Shown: positions 52,917 to 63,240 of the stretch, in pieces | Numbering within the stretch: the stretch's first letter is position 1 | Layout of the letters: each line of letters begins with the position of its first letter | Origin: Symsagittifera roscoffensis | Taxonomy: Eukaryota; Xenacoelomorpha; Acoela; Convolutidae | DNA: 64,000 nucleotides | Reading direction: 5' to 3' | Assembly (NCBI RefSeq): GCF_963678635.1 | Contig: NC_087066.1 | Coordinates: 29,641,301 to 29,705,300 of the forward strand | The notes under the pieces: generated by a model | Seen by the model: only the letters and a program-made list of their open reading frames with translations | What the model was told of the DNA's origin: nothing | Database searches by the model: none | Made by a program: the position numbers and the translations under genes

Positions 52917-53115
52917 GCTTTCCCCCTCGACTGGTCACCTGTTCCAGTCCAGTCTCCTATTGGTTCAGCTCAAATGTCCCTGAACCACTTTCCCACTCGG
53001 CTGGTCACCTCTTCCAGTCAAGTCTCCTATTGGTTCAATTCAAGTGTCCCTGAGCCACTTTCCCACTCGGCTGGTCACCTCTTCCAGTTAAGTCTCCTAT
53101 TGGTCCAGCTAAGTT
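52917..53115 (+). repeat. Three 70-bp direct repeats in the leader
   Basis: 'ctggtcacct' recurs at 52931, 53001 and 53071, each within a 70-bp unit containing 'ccagtc(a/c)agtctcctattgg' and 'tgtccctgarccac'. The third unit is truncated. No function is evident; position near the primer-binding site would fit a packaging or dimerisation element. Confidence 0.85.
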
Positions 53116-53575
53116 CCAAGCTATCTGAAAACCTTTGACCACGCCCCACTTCGGGCACTTTTTTCAGTTTACTGGTTTAAATTGCTAGGTTGATCGAAAC
53201 GATCGAACTTGTAAAACAGTATGGGTATACTATTTAATTAATATAAAGGTTTGATCCAACTAATCTGGTGTCAAAGTCACTGTCTTTTTTCGTTTTATGG
53301 TTTTTGTTCCTTTTTCTATTCTTTTTTGGTTTTTGTTTTGCTTTTTGTCTTTTTGCTCGTGTTTTTGTCCCCCTAGTTGCCCCCCTTTACTCGGTTAGCT
53401 AAGCCTCGTTCGGAGAGCGTACCAGGAAATTTTCTCGAGTTTTCTTAAAAAGCTATCACGGTACAACCGGAAGGTTTGCACGTTCCTGTCGAACCGTACC
53501 GCCGGTACTCTAGAATGGGCATTCAGCCCGAAGCTGTCTCAAGTGGGTTCGACTCCGTAGTCTTGATGTCGTAAA

Positions 53576-53590
53576 CACCCAGGAGCGCCA
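53576..53590 (-). promoter_or_regulatory. Candidate tRNA primer-binding site
   Basis: On the minus strand TGGCGCTCCTGGGTG begins 11 nt after the end of the 5' LTR. It opens with TGG, complementary to the CCA end of a tRNA. The tRNA species cannot be assigned without a host tRNA set; the 11-nt gap is a little long. Confidence 0.55.
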
Positions 53591-53601
53591 TAAAAACACT
53601 A

Positions 53602-54519
53602 TGTAACATTCGTCTACTGCAGTCACACATGAGGCTTAAGAAAAATAGGCCCTATAACCACTGGCTCAAGGGTCAGGGACACCATCTCTTGTGTTTTTCT
53701 ACCTCAAGAACGGTCGGAGCCAGTTCGGTTCGCTTGTGACATGAGACTACGACCCGTTACAGCTTAAAGGCTACTACTAAAATATCCCCCCACTCTAGAA
53801 TTAGAAACGTCCCCATACTTAGGTCTCTAGATACCCAAAATACATGAACGCCGTTAAAAACCGGGTTGGAACAATCCGTTAAGTTGCTTTTTTATTAGAC
53901 AGTGGAACTTTGATCCATTTCAGATGGATCAACCTAAAACTCGCCTTACCTCAACATAACAATCATAAAACACACTCTAGGAATTTAAATTTGTACTCAC
54001 ATAGTAGCACGCTCAAGAAGTGGGAAATAATCCAGTCGGTAATTAACTCAAGAATTAAATAACGCAACTAAATGAGTCTAATGTTTTATAGTTTTAACAA
54101 TGAGAACGAGTTTATACTCTAGACAATAGTTTTCTTGTGAACCATTAGGACACTCAAGTTGTCCACCTTTCCACCGAAGGTTCACTCTAGTCCAGTTCCG
54201 AATAACACTCCAGTCGCTATAATCCAATTCGTGGGAATGCTCTCGTCTCTGTCACAGATGGGACAGCTCTACTCTCGATTATGATAGTGATGGAAATTGC
54301 GAATAGCAATTTCCTACTGCTTTTTCTTACAACTTTCCCGCGTGTGCGACTCAATTGTTCTTAAATTGTTCTAACTTCTTTTTCTGATTTTCAGTTCTCG
54401 CGAGAAAATCGTGCATGACAGGTTCCATTCGAAATTTTGAAAAATTAAATTTCACTCCAAAATCAAGTGTTTTTTTGCTTCTCTCAAGGTCAAACTTCCA
54501 AATATGACCGACTGGCACA
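53602..54519 (-). repeat. 5' LTR of the giant retrotransposon
   Basis: Same length as the 3' LTR, with one mismatch seen (g at 54301). It carries the promoter-like TATAAAA (rc of 54084-54090) expected to start the genomic RNA. Confidence 0.97.
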
Positions 54520-54723
54520 TACATGCATTTGTATCAGTTACATGCAAAAACAAGTTTGCGTTACAAACTCAGCGTGGGTATTTCCTGCTGGAATTAAATG
54601 GTAGTAAACACCGAGTGCAACAAGTCGAAAATATAATAAACATAAATTTTGCTCTTGCTCTTTTCCGCACCCTGCTCAACCCCCCCCCCCCCCAGCGTTA
54701 CCGGTGTTGGACCTTCTACTACT
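54520..54723 (-). repeat. Polinton right terminal inverted repeat, outer end
   Basis: Continues the repeat interrupted at 31690; its reverse complement aligns with 16864-17075. A C14 to C15 run (about 54680-54693) corresponds to 'cggggggtg' in the left repeat. The terminus is at '...cttctact(act)'. Confidence 0.85.
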
Positions 54724-54725
54724 TC

Positions 54726-54919
54726 CATTATGAGGCTAAACTGTGTATTTTACAAATTGTAAGCGGATTCCCCAAAAAGGACGCTCTCTTTGCTCTTTTT
54801 TGTTTTCTTTAATTGTTCTGTCAAAATTTTAACATCGGTAAAGACTTTTCTCCGGATTCCAGACACCTACACACACCAAATTGTACGCCTATCCAATGCA
54901 CAGTTTGGTCTCGTATAAT
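54726..54919 (-). mobile_element. MITE family M, complete copy in reverse orientation
   Basis: Begins 'cattatgaggctaaactgtg' and ends 'gcacagtttggtctcgtata'; the internal part is the reverse complement of 13295-13497. It abuts the Polinton terminus, so either the Polinton inserted beside it or the MITE inserted next to the Polinton. Confidence 0.7.
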
Positions 54920-56220
54920 CCTACAATTCTAACATAAACTGCCAGCTTGTTTCATATATTTCTTACTTACATGCAAGTTGTGTCACTCAGTTTCTATGGG
55001 AGTTGTTTTATAAATTTTTTTGTCAAATTTCAAAGTCCATATTGTCTTAAACTTTATAGAACAGTTTTGGTTTGCAGAAAATAGACAAGATTCAACGGAT
55101 GTCTCACAAAAAGGTACGGCCCTGAAAAAATTTCGTTTGATTATTATTTGGTACAACATATGCCTACTAATTTTTAAAATGATGCATTGGTTTGTAGTAG
55201 GAAATTTCCGCCAAAAACAATGTGGCTTCAAATCGTATATCAGTGCAAAGCCCTGAACGGCCCGAATGCCCCTTCGAATAACTAATAACTAAAAATTTTG
55301 GACAATATCAAAGATCATGCGTAAAGTTTCGAGTCGTACGAAGTTAAGACGACTTATTAGCAGGTCTCAATTCAAATTGAAACCATTTTTTTTGAGCGGG
55401 ATATGTTTCCACGCATAAAAAATTACCATTTTACCTCCGAGTTACCTTTTTAGAATTTTAGATAAAATCTACAAATTGACATTTTCTAAATTCGGAGGTA
55501 AAATACAGCTTTCTATGTTATCTGAGTCGATATCTTCAATGGTGTATAAAATCGTTTGTAGAATAACTAATCCTTCGATTGCCGAAAATTGACTAATTAA
55601 AAAATAAACACCAAGAATGAAGGTTCTGTTTTTTTTCGAAAGTCAGAACAATTAGATTTACTCTTTTTCCATTGGAAAGCCGAATTGAAATTGCTTAACG
55701 TATAATACATAATAACGGTTTGTAAAGCAATCAGCACCATGATAATTAAAACCTATGACAAAATTAAAAATTTCTTTGTTTTCAACCATCGTGTATTTCG
55801 TCTAAGAATATCATATTTTTTGTCTTTCAATTATATTCATGAGTTTCAGTTGTAGGATTAATTTTCACTTGTAATAAACAAGTTGAAGTAATTTTTAATC
55901 AAAACAAACTTCATCTTTAACACAAATTGCTGTTCATGTGTCATAAAGGGCTCTACTTTTTGTTATACAAAAAATGGTTAAAACTTTTGTCAAACTCCTC
56001 CAATAACAACAGAGAGAAGCTATTAGTGTCAATGATTCAATGCAGTGTGGCGGGAACTTTTACTGAATTTTGTACCTAATCGCTCATTTCTTAGATTACA
56101 AGTTCCACCATTTCGGTCTAGAGATAATGGCATTACCTTCAATCCAATGAGCGTTTGTATTAAATATAAACCAATAAAACTTCAAAAACATTAACATTTT
56201 TAAAAAGTTCCGTCATCTTA
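54920..56220. other. Non-coding DNA with diverged family A pieces
   Basis: About 55236-55650 resembles a strongly diverged family A copy: 'cagtgcaaagccctgaacgg' at one end, 'tttcgaaagtcagaacaatt' at the other. About 55950-56030 is an inverted match to 15480-15560. I see no gene. Confidence 0.45.
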
Positions 56221-56760
56221 TTGTTCCGACTTTCGATACGAAAGTAACGGAATATTTGTGCTCGGGTGGGTTTTTTTTTTCTTCAGACAAATTTCGACTT
56301 TTTAACTAGCCATTTTTGACGGAATTTTTTATATCATTCGAAAGGTATTGTTATCCTGAGCTTAAATTTGAAAAGATAGTTCACCTGTGATCATTTTTCG
56401 TAAAGTTATGGGGGTTTAAAGATTGCCATTTTGGCCAATTTGGGACAATGAACGCTCGATATTTCGCGCTATTAACGCGTAAGCGGAGAGTTAATCCGTC
56501 TTAGAAATTGTTCCAAATTGGTAGCAAGAAGCTTATTTGCCATAATTGATTTGTTACAAGGAGCGAAATCTATCCTTTTGTACCTTATATGGCGTGAGGG
56601 GGGATGAATTTCGTTTAAAAATTTCAAATTTTAGAAAAAAACTTCTCTATTTTTATTACTTTTAATTTTTTCATGTTATTACTGCTCCATAAAGCTGAAA
56701 AGGCAGTCGGAACATTCAGGGATTCGTCCTGATACGAGCAGTCTTGTTTCAATTTCTACT
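56221..56760 (-). repeat. Family A repeat, full-length reverse copy
   Basis: Starts on the plus strand with 'ttgttccgactttcgatacg' (hairpin CTTTCGATACGAAAG) and ends 'cgtcctgatacgagcagtct'. It contains all landmarks of the 13860-14390 copy in reverse order. This is the best copy for defining both ends. Confidence 0.8.
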
Positions 56761-57203
56761 TAGCCTAACCATGAAGTAATTTTTCTCATACAATTTCCAT
56801 TACTAGTTTTTTTTGTCCAACTCATGGATAATTTGTTAGCCTTAAAATGTGTAGTAAAATTTTTTTGTTACTTGCATTGTACGTAAGCTTTTATGGATTA
56901 CACAATTTGATTCGTTGAGACAAGTTATTTAGTTGCAAGGTATATGACAAGAGTTAGGGTTTTTCCAACATTCGACGCCATACTAACTTCATTTGCTGAG
57001 AAAAAAAAACATGAGAAAAATTTTTCTGCGTGAAATTAATTGAAGGCTGCGTCCAAACGTTTACTTTTTTGTGACGTTTTTTTCGCGTTTTTCCCATGTT
57101 CCATTTTTCTTTAGCAAATTCGCCTGCATATACAGCAAGTATTGATAAAGATATTTTAGAGTTTTTACCAAATATAATTAACAGCATAGAGGCATTAACA
57201 TAA

Positions 57204-57640
57204 CAAGACTGCTCGTTTATCAGGGCAAAGCCCTGAATGTTCCGATTGTCCCTTAATTCATATCGAATATTTTTTGAAAAAAAAAGAAAAATTTGAAAGC
57301 TCGTAAATTTTGGAAAAAATCGAAGTGTCTCAATAGCTTGCCACGCATAAACAATTCGCGTTACGCTCTCAGCATTAAAAATAGATTATGCAGAGCGCGC
57401 ATAATTATTTTGGTTCAGAACATGATCAAATTAGAAATTTTCAAACTCCCATAAATTTGCAAAAATAATCGGAAATCAAATATCTTTTCTTAAAATTGAA
57501 CTCAGGAAATCGATATCTTCAATGTGGTACAAATTTTTTTCTCGAAAACTATTATTTCGATCGGCAAAAATTGACTGAATAAAAAAACCACCCCGAGCAT
57601 GAATAGTCCGTTTTCTTCGAAAGTCGGAGCAATAATTTTG
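57204..57640 (+). repeat. Family A repeat, diverged copy
   Basis: Begins 'caagactgctcgtttatcag' with AGGGCAAAGCCCT and ends with 'cgaaagtcggagcaataat'. The middle is diverged and shorter. Confidence 0.65.
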
Positions 57641-57951
57641 TGAAATAATTTCGAATTTTGAGCGTCAGGATAAGGAAGAGTCAGCAAATGAGCTCTAGCA
57701 TCAGGTTAGAAATTGACTGCGTCATCAAGCTTGTGTTTGTTGATTTTCAGTCTGTTATAAAAGTTGAATTAACACAGCTTCTAGCGATGACCAGTCTGTT
57801 CTCATTTACTTTTTTTTTGTTTTCAGTTGTTCGCTGATATTTTTTTGAAATTCCTTTTTATTGTTATTTTCTTAATACTTCACTTTTTCTTCCTTTATCG
57901 TCAAGCTAGCCGAGCACTACTGTCCACTAATGTCCCTGCATATTCTTTCAA

Positions 57952-60076
57952 CTAAGGAAGAAATCGGCTTAGTAGGAAGAAATCGGCTTCTCTGATTTCC
58001 GCAGCTAGTGAATGGACTTCTTTGATCCAAAAGGTCAAGCTTGCAAAAATTTGACTTAGAATTTCCTTAGCTTGTGCCTGGTTTGGGTTCAATTCCAGAG
58101 CTTCCATTACATATCTGAATGAATACTTGGTCAAGAATTCAGCTTTAATTGCTCGAGATTCTAGAAGATTGTATTTATCAGTCGCCATAGTTTCGACCAA
58201 TCGAACGCGCAGTAGGCCTAATTGTGCTAGATCACAGATGCTATCCGCCAATGCAAATTTCCGTTTCTGTTTTTCGTCAGTTTGTTCGGTATCGACGACG
58301 TTGTACTCGTTTCGTTGTTGCTGAATTTGTTCTTGTTTAATAGAAATATTACCGTCCATCTGAACCTCATGGTCTAATCTTTGTTCTCGATTCATATCCT
58401 CTATTATAGGTTGATTAGGAAGCCGTCGTTTTTCATTCTCTGCCAGTTTGATATGATATTCAGAAGTGATAACTTCGATCAACCGATTGGCCTGCTCGTA
58501 GTTTTGCTGATGGTAAGGGTTTAAATGGATAGCTTTTAAAACATTGTCCAACCCTTCTGCGGCACTTTGTTCCAACGTTAAATCTCCCTCGTTTTCTGAA
58601 GTGAAGCAAATACCGTTTGAGCCTGCGCCAAACATTTCTCGTAGCTCAAGACAAAGCTTGCTTATAATCAAATGTAGTTTGGACATCTCAATTTGATCAA
58701 ATTTGGCAAAATTTAAGTCTCTCTGGTAGATTAGGTTGTCGTGTTGTTGGCTGAGAAATTTCAGGCTGTTTTTATGCATATCGAATGCGTGTATCAGGTT
58801 ATTGAGGGCGTAATGCTCGGTTCCTTTTTCTTTCCAGATCTCCCACCTGCTACAAGCTCCTGAACTTGGTAGCTTTTGTTGCATGGCCAAAATTTTTTCA
58901 ATACCCGATTGTGGAGCTTGTGAAGCACTGACCTGTGCATTTTCATGTAGAAAATGAGTGAGATGTAGCAGAGCTGAAGATTCGCTGTACAAATTTGTCA
59001 CCCAGTTGAATACAACTAAATTGCCCGAAATCGCAGAGTTCACAGAGTTTATTAAAATTTCTGAGCTTCTGAAAAACTTGTAGTTGGAATGGTTAGAATG
59101 ATTATCATCGCCCACTATAATAACATCTTTTACTCCCACCCTATGTAACTCTTTTATGTCTGACTTTCTGAACAGATCGTCTACCTGAAGGATGAGCTTG
59201 CCGTCCAGTCCTTTGAGACGCTGGACTCCGTTGATTTCTGTGTTTGGCATCTTTTCTAGAACTGGATACTTATATTTCGCTCCAACCAAAATGGCGAGCC
59301 TGCTTGCTTCAACTAGTCGAAGTACTGGTTCGAACAAAACCGATTTGTTTGCACAACTTTTTACGGGTTGTGGGTCACATTTTTCAATTATATTGTCAAA
59401 TGTATGGACAATGGCCAGTTTTGTCGATGCTGTAGTAATTATAGTGAGAAGCCACATGCCCATTCCAGGCATTACGTAATCGTGCATCATCAAGTTGCAC
59501 ATTAGAACCAGAGTTATTCCAAATTCCACACCTTCAACCTCGTTGAACGAATAAAAGCGTATTCTAGGTTGACCAGGGCTGGCAACGGGAACATTATTTG
59601 CTGTGGCATCAAAGCCACGCAAACTTTTTTCAATTTCTATATTTTTGAGTTTCAGAGAACACTCTAATTGGTCCAGCAATAGATTTGGTGCTTCAATTAT
59701 GACTGCTATAAAATCGAAATCAAAACCTATTTTCATGTAGTCTTCTATCGTAACCACACTTTTCTGAACAAATTCATTCACAAAATTGGATTGTGACAGA
59801 CCTTTTCGCGAAACAAATCGAATATCTGGTTTTTCGCCATGAAAATTCTGCCCGTATTTACAATCTACTTCAGTTTTTCTCGAATCGGGGTAGAATTGCA
59901 TCCAATTATCTGCAAATTTGACTATTTCACATGTAGATCTGAGAGATACAGTCAGGTTCAGATGATGAAAACATAAGCTATCACAAAGATCGATTTCGGC
60001 CAAATTCTTGTTTGAGTTGAATAGAAGGCAGTGCTGATCATGTTTCAGTTTGTCCAGTAAGATGTGACGACCTTCT
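57952..60076 (-). CDS. Large last exon of an unrecognised host gene
   Basis: An open frame of about 707 codons runs from a splice acceptor ('ctttcatcag', exon start 60076) to a stop at 57952. No ATG exists before residue ~59, so upstream exons are expected, and the BEL/Pao sequence at 60254-61770 lies where they should be. The N-terminal half has REGRHILLDKLKHDQHCLLF, VIVGDDNHSNHSNYKFF and a hydrophobic patch, MPGMGMWLLTIITTASTKLA. The C-terminal half has two TPR-like helices (VLKAIHLNPYHQQNYEQANR and YVMEALELNPNQAQAKEILS) separated by a Gln-rich linker. The length, normal amino-acid composition and absence of stops indicate a real coding exon. I do not recognise the family. It could be a pseudogene if upstream exons are lost. 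Confidence 0.6.
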
Positions 60077-60129
60077 CTGATGAAAGAAAAGTATACGCAA
60101 ATTAAAGCAGCCTTTCATTTTTATTCAAT

Positions 60130-60175
60130 TTAAAAAACTGCTCGTTTCAGGGCGATACCCTGAAATTTTTTATTG
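60130..60175 (+). repeat. Family A 5' fragment
   Basis: 'aactgctcgtttcagggcga' with a hairpin-like 'agggcgataccct', then divergence. Confidence 0.45.
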
Positions 60176-60253
60176 CTCTTTGATTTTCAAACAGTTCATT
60201 AATATCAATTTTTGAGATAATTGTTGGATTTTTTGAATCTCCGTCATATGTAA

Positions 60254-60759
60254 TGTAGAAAAGGGGGCGGCTATAATAGGCGAAAAACTACACTAGGCGA
60301 AAATAAAAATTATAAACGCGTGATCTTTTAGTCCAGTAGCAAAGAATTCAGTCAAAGTAGTCCATAAATTGTAAGAAGGTCTTTATTGTCTTATAAAACT
60401 CGTATTATAGGTTTTGGAAACAGGGTTCCAAATTGGTTAATAGTTATCTAATTAGTATATTAGATAAATAAAAGAGAAAGGGGGGATCAAGATGGTTACC
60501 GTTTGAATAAGTAAGTTTACGTGTAAGAACAATATAAGTTAAATTCTAGAGAAATTAAATTTGAAAATAACGATTACCTTGAAAATTCTAAATTGAATTG
60601 TGTAGCAGTAAATTACCATATTTGAATTGTTGCAACATTTGTGATGTCACTGACTTGCTTTTGTATAATGTTGATTGGTTTAGCTTAGTTGCAAAAAAAT
60701 CGCGGTAAAAAAGTAATTAAGTTCTAAAAATCAATTTGTGGAATTGATACCCGCCCACA
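60254..60759 (-). repeat. Putative 3' LTR of a BEL/Pao element
   Basis: A 506-bp block that reads on the minus strand TGTGGGCGGGTATCAA...TTTTCTACA (TG...CA ends). It follows the BEL/Pao pol C-terminus by about 290 bp, as a 3' LTR would. No partner LTR is in the window, so the call rests on position and termini. Confidence 0.45.
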
Positions 60760-61045
60760 TTTGCAGAGCTTGTAAAAAAGTAAAAGATTAAACAGTAAGG
60801 ATACGGTAAAGTAAGAACAAAGATAAGGAAAACAGGGTTTAAGGGAACCAGAAACTGTTCTTTAACATCTTTTTCTTAGGTAGTTAATGAGATCATCCAG
60901 ATGTTCATTTTGGTTTAATGATTTGTTGAAGTCTCAGTTGCATGATAATCACTTTGATTGACTGTTAATTGGTTACTTTGAAACTGGGAAAACGCGACTC
61001 AACTTGACAACAGGTCGAACTTTGAATCCGCAATGCGTTTTTAAT

Positions 61046-61770
61046 TTAACAGCCTACGATCACATCCTGTCCAGGAAATGTTTCGACGACTTTGAGTAAT
61101 GGCCATCATCCGAGGGAGATGCCGTTTTCGAGCTTCCAAACCATGTCGTTTGGTTTAGAGTTTGAAGTTGAAGTTGACCATTTTGTCCGTTTCTGCTGAC
61201 CGGGTAGTAAATATTTCCTGAGGAAGCGCTTCCTGAAGTGATCCGCGAGCAGCTGCGAAGCTTTCCAATACTTCGAAAGAGATGTTATTTTGTCCTTGAA
61301 GACACCAGCTGGTAGATTTGCAGTTGCTCGATCAAGTAAAAAGTGATTTGGAATGAGCGGCAGATCATCTTTAATGTCGTTGTATACGCTTGTGAGCGGT
61401 CTCGCATTTATTGTTGACTCAATTTCTGTGGCGAAAGTTGTCAGTGTTTCTTAGTTGAGTGTTCTGGAGCTAATGACTTAAAACAAGGCGATTTCAAAAG
61501 TCTGCATTAGTCTGTCCCAAGAACCACCAAAGTGAGGCGCTGCTGGAGGGTTGGACTCCCTGTCAAAAGTTACGTCCAATAAATTGACGCTGTCCAAAAA
61601 TTCTTGGTTAATATGTAAGCTTTCAAGGCATTTCTTCAGCTCAGTATTAGAACCGACAAAACTTGTTCCAGAACCAGAAACAATTTTTAATGGTTTTCCT
61701 TGGCGGGCAATAAAGCGTCTGATGCAGAGTAAAGTGATGTCAGTTGAGAGGGTTTTTCATTGTACTTCCA
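61046..61770 (-). pseudogene. BEL/Pao integrase C-terminal fragment
   Basis: Minus strand. CIRRFIARQGKPLKIVSGSG followed by TSFVGSNTEL is the integrase second-Asp region, with Gly in place of the catalytic Asp. Then comes PPAAPHFGGSWDRLMQTFEI, the P-HFGG-WE/DR signature of BEL/Pao. Next come TINARPLTSVYNDIKDDLPL (about 61370-61430), SKYWKASQLLADHFRKRFLR, and VVETFPGQDVIVGC ending at TAA 61048-61046. It is broken by a stop after IALF, a frameshift, and a TGA after GISLG. Confidence 0.75.
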
Positions 61771-61789
61771 GGAGTTGCAAATTTTGACT

Positions 61790-63240
61790 CAAAATATGAG
61801 GGCACAATTTCTGTAAAACTTTGAATTTCCCATATCTGTAGTTTGGTGTTGTGAGAGTACACTCAGGATTTGCAGGTTTTGTATTCCAATGCTACTGCTC
61901 ATTTGCTTTTGATTTCTGAGATAAGATTTTTTATGTCATTTTAAATTTATCCAAAGAAAGAACCTCTTAATTTCAAGGATTTTCAAAATTTCAGTAAAAA
62001 ACGAATTAAATTATTTTCTTTTACAAAACTTGAGATTACCAATCCTGTTGTTAAGTGCTGTCAGAGTTTAGTCAAAGGATGAAGATCTTATTTCAGACTA
62101 CAGGGTTGTGAAGCACCAGAGGATACGTTTTTTTTCTGTTTTCCAGTTTAAATTCAGTGTTTACTTCATCAAGTTTTAAATTAGCAAGCTAATAGTGGGA
62201 TATGGTCAGAGTTTTCCCAGGTTTTGCGATTCTGGCCTCCATATATATATATAACCAAATCCTTTTAGTTTACGAGTTAGGCATTTTTCGACTCCGGTAG
62301 CTGGGTGCTGGCAGTGTTTTCACAGGGGTTGCGAATCTTGCCTTCAAATCTCAGTTCTCAAATCCTTGTAATTTCAAGATGTTTTTTCATGATTTTCTCC
62401 AAATTTTTCAAAAAAGTTTAAATTTTTAAAAAATCCAAAAGGCTGAAGATCTCAATCATGTTATTGGAATCTGTGAGGATATTCTCAGGGTTTGCGAATC
62501 TTGCCTCTGACTATGCCTGCTAAAATTCTTGTACTTTTCGAGAAATGACGTTTTTTAGGATTTTGTTTTTCAAAATTTTTCGGAAAACATAGATATAAAA
62601 AATTTCAGAAAACTTGAAATTTCCATCTATGTAGTGAGCCTCTGTCAGGGTACACTCAGGAGTTGCGAATTTTGCTTCCAAAGATTACTGCTCAAAACCT
62701 TGCAGTTTTTCAGATATGATGTTTTTTGTGATTTTTATTTGAATTTATTTTTTTTCAAAGTTTGAAATTCCTAACGTGTAGTTTGGGGCAGTCAGAGTAG
62801 TCTCAGAGGTTGCAAAATTGGCCTCCAATTAAGATTTTCCAAATTTTTTTAGTTAAATAGGTAAGACGATTTTTGTGATTTCAGAAAACTCATTAAAAAA
62901 CAATTCACTATAGTGAAATTCGCAACCCTGTAGTTCTGTGCTGTCAGAGTACTTTCAAAGTTTGCGTAAATTGCCATTAAAAAGACTGCTGAAATCTTGG
63001 CAGTTTTCGAGATGTGAAATTTTTTCTGGTTCTCAAAAAATACTTTTTTTTAGAAAACTTAAGGTGAAGCTTCCCAAAATGTGAATTTACCAACGTTGTA
63101 GTTGGATACTATAAGAGAACTTATGGTTCTTCAAAATTTGTTTAAAATACTTGAAGAAAAAATTTTGCAAACTTTGTAATTACGAACCTTGTAATTGGGT
63201 ACTGTCAGAGTACACTCAAAGAATGCAGATCTTATTTCCA
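61790..63240 (-). repeat. Degenerate tandem array, period about 150-170 bp
   Basis: A landmark of the type 'ctgtcagagtacactcagg(a/g)tttgcgaatcttgcc' recurs at about 61851, 62058, 62199, 62308, 62471, 62642, 62790, 62941 and 63197, each followed by 'gatgttttttgtgattt'-like and 'aaacttgaaattccc'-like sequence. The units are strongly diverged. No gene lies inside. Confidence 0.7.

Larger units (their letters stand above)
51073..53601 (-). other. 2.5-kb leader of the giant retrotransposon
   Basis: Unusually long untranslated region between 5' LTR and gag. It holds a 13/14-bp minisatellite (about 51360-52075), three 70-bp direct repeats (52917-53115) and pyrimidine-rich stretches on the plus strand. 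Open frames over the minisatellite exist on both strands only because the unit lacks stop codons. Confidence 0.7.
31691..54519 (-). mobile_element. Giant Ty3/Gypsy-type LTR retrotransposon, 22,829 bp
   Basis: Two 918-bp LTRs (31691-32608 and 53602-54519) in direct orientation have TG...CA ends when read on the minus strand and differ at one position seen by eye (32390 a / 54301 g). Coding runs right to left: gag-protease-RT, RNase H-integrase with a C-terminal macro-like domain, then a second giant coding unit with SGNH hydrolase domains. Internal order RT-RNase H-integrase, the HHCC-DDE integrase and the GPF motif place it in Ty3/Gypsy (Metaviridae). At 22.8 kb it is far larger than the usual 5-10 kb. 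The left Polinton repeat provides the empty site: insertion occurred in the equivalent of 'atgcatgtaccca', and only three bases (GTA) are directly duplicated. No envelope-like protein was recognised. Internal GC content is clearly higher than in the host DNA. Confidence 0.95.
16864..54723. mobile_element. Decayed Polinton/Maverick DNA transposon, split by an LTR retrotransposon
   Basis: Long terminal inverted repeats (left 16864-18140; right 30467-31690 continuing at 54520-54723) start with AGTAGAAG, in keeping with the AG-type termini of Polintons. Between them are recognisable remnants of the hallmark genes: jelly-roll capsid (F54H12.2 family), adenovirus-type cysteine protease, retroviral-type integrase and A32-like packaging ATPase on the minus strand, and protein-primed family-B DNA polymerase on the plus strand. 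Every gene is broken by stops or frameshifts, so the copy is dead. Subtracting the nested retrotransposon leaves about 15.0 kb, normal for Polintons. A 6-bp target duplication is expected. The flanks ('cttcatt' on the left, 'cttccatt' on the right) are suggestive but not exact, and a MITE abuts the right end. Confidence 0.85.

Noticed and set aside
53550-53590. B-box-like GGGTTCGACTCC next to the primer-binding site, suggesting a tRNA gene
   Set aside because: No A-box at the right distance and no cloverleaf. It may be a chance match in the leader.
61551-61787. 78-codon plus-strand ORF
   Set aside because: Antisense to the BEL/Pao integrase fragment.
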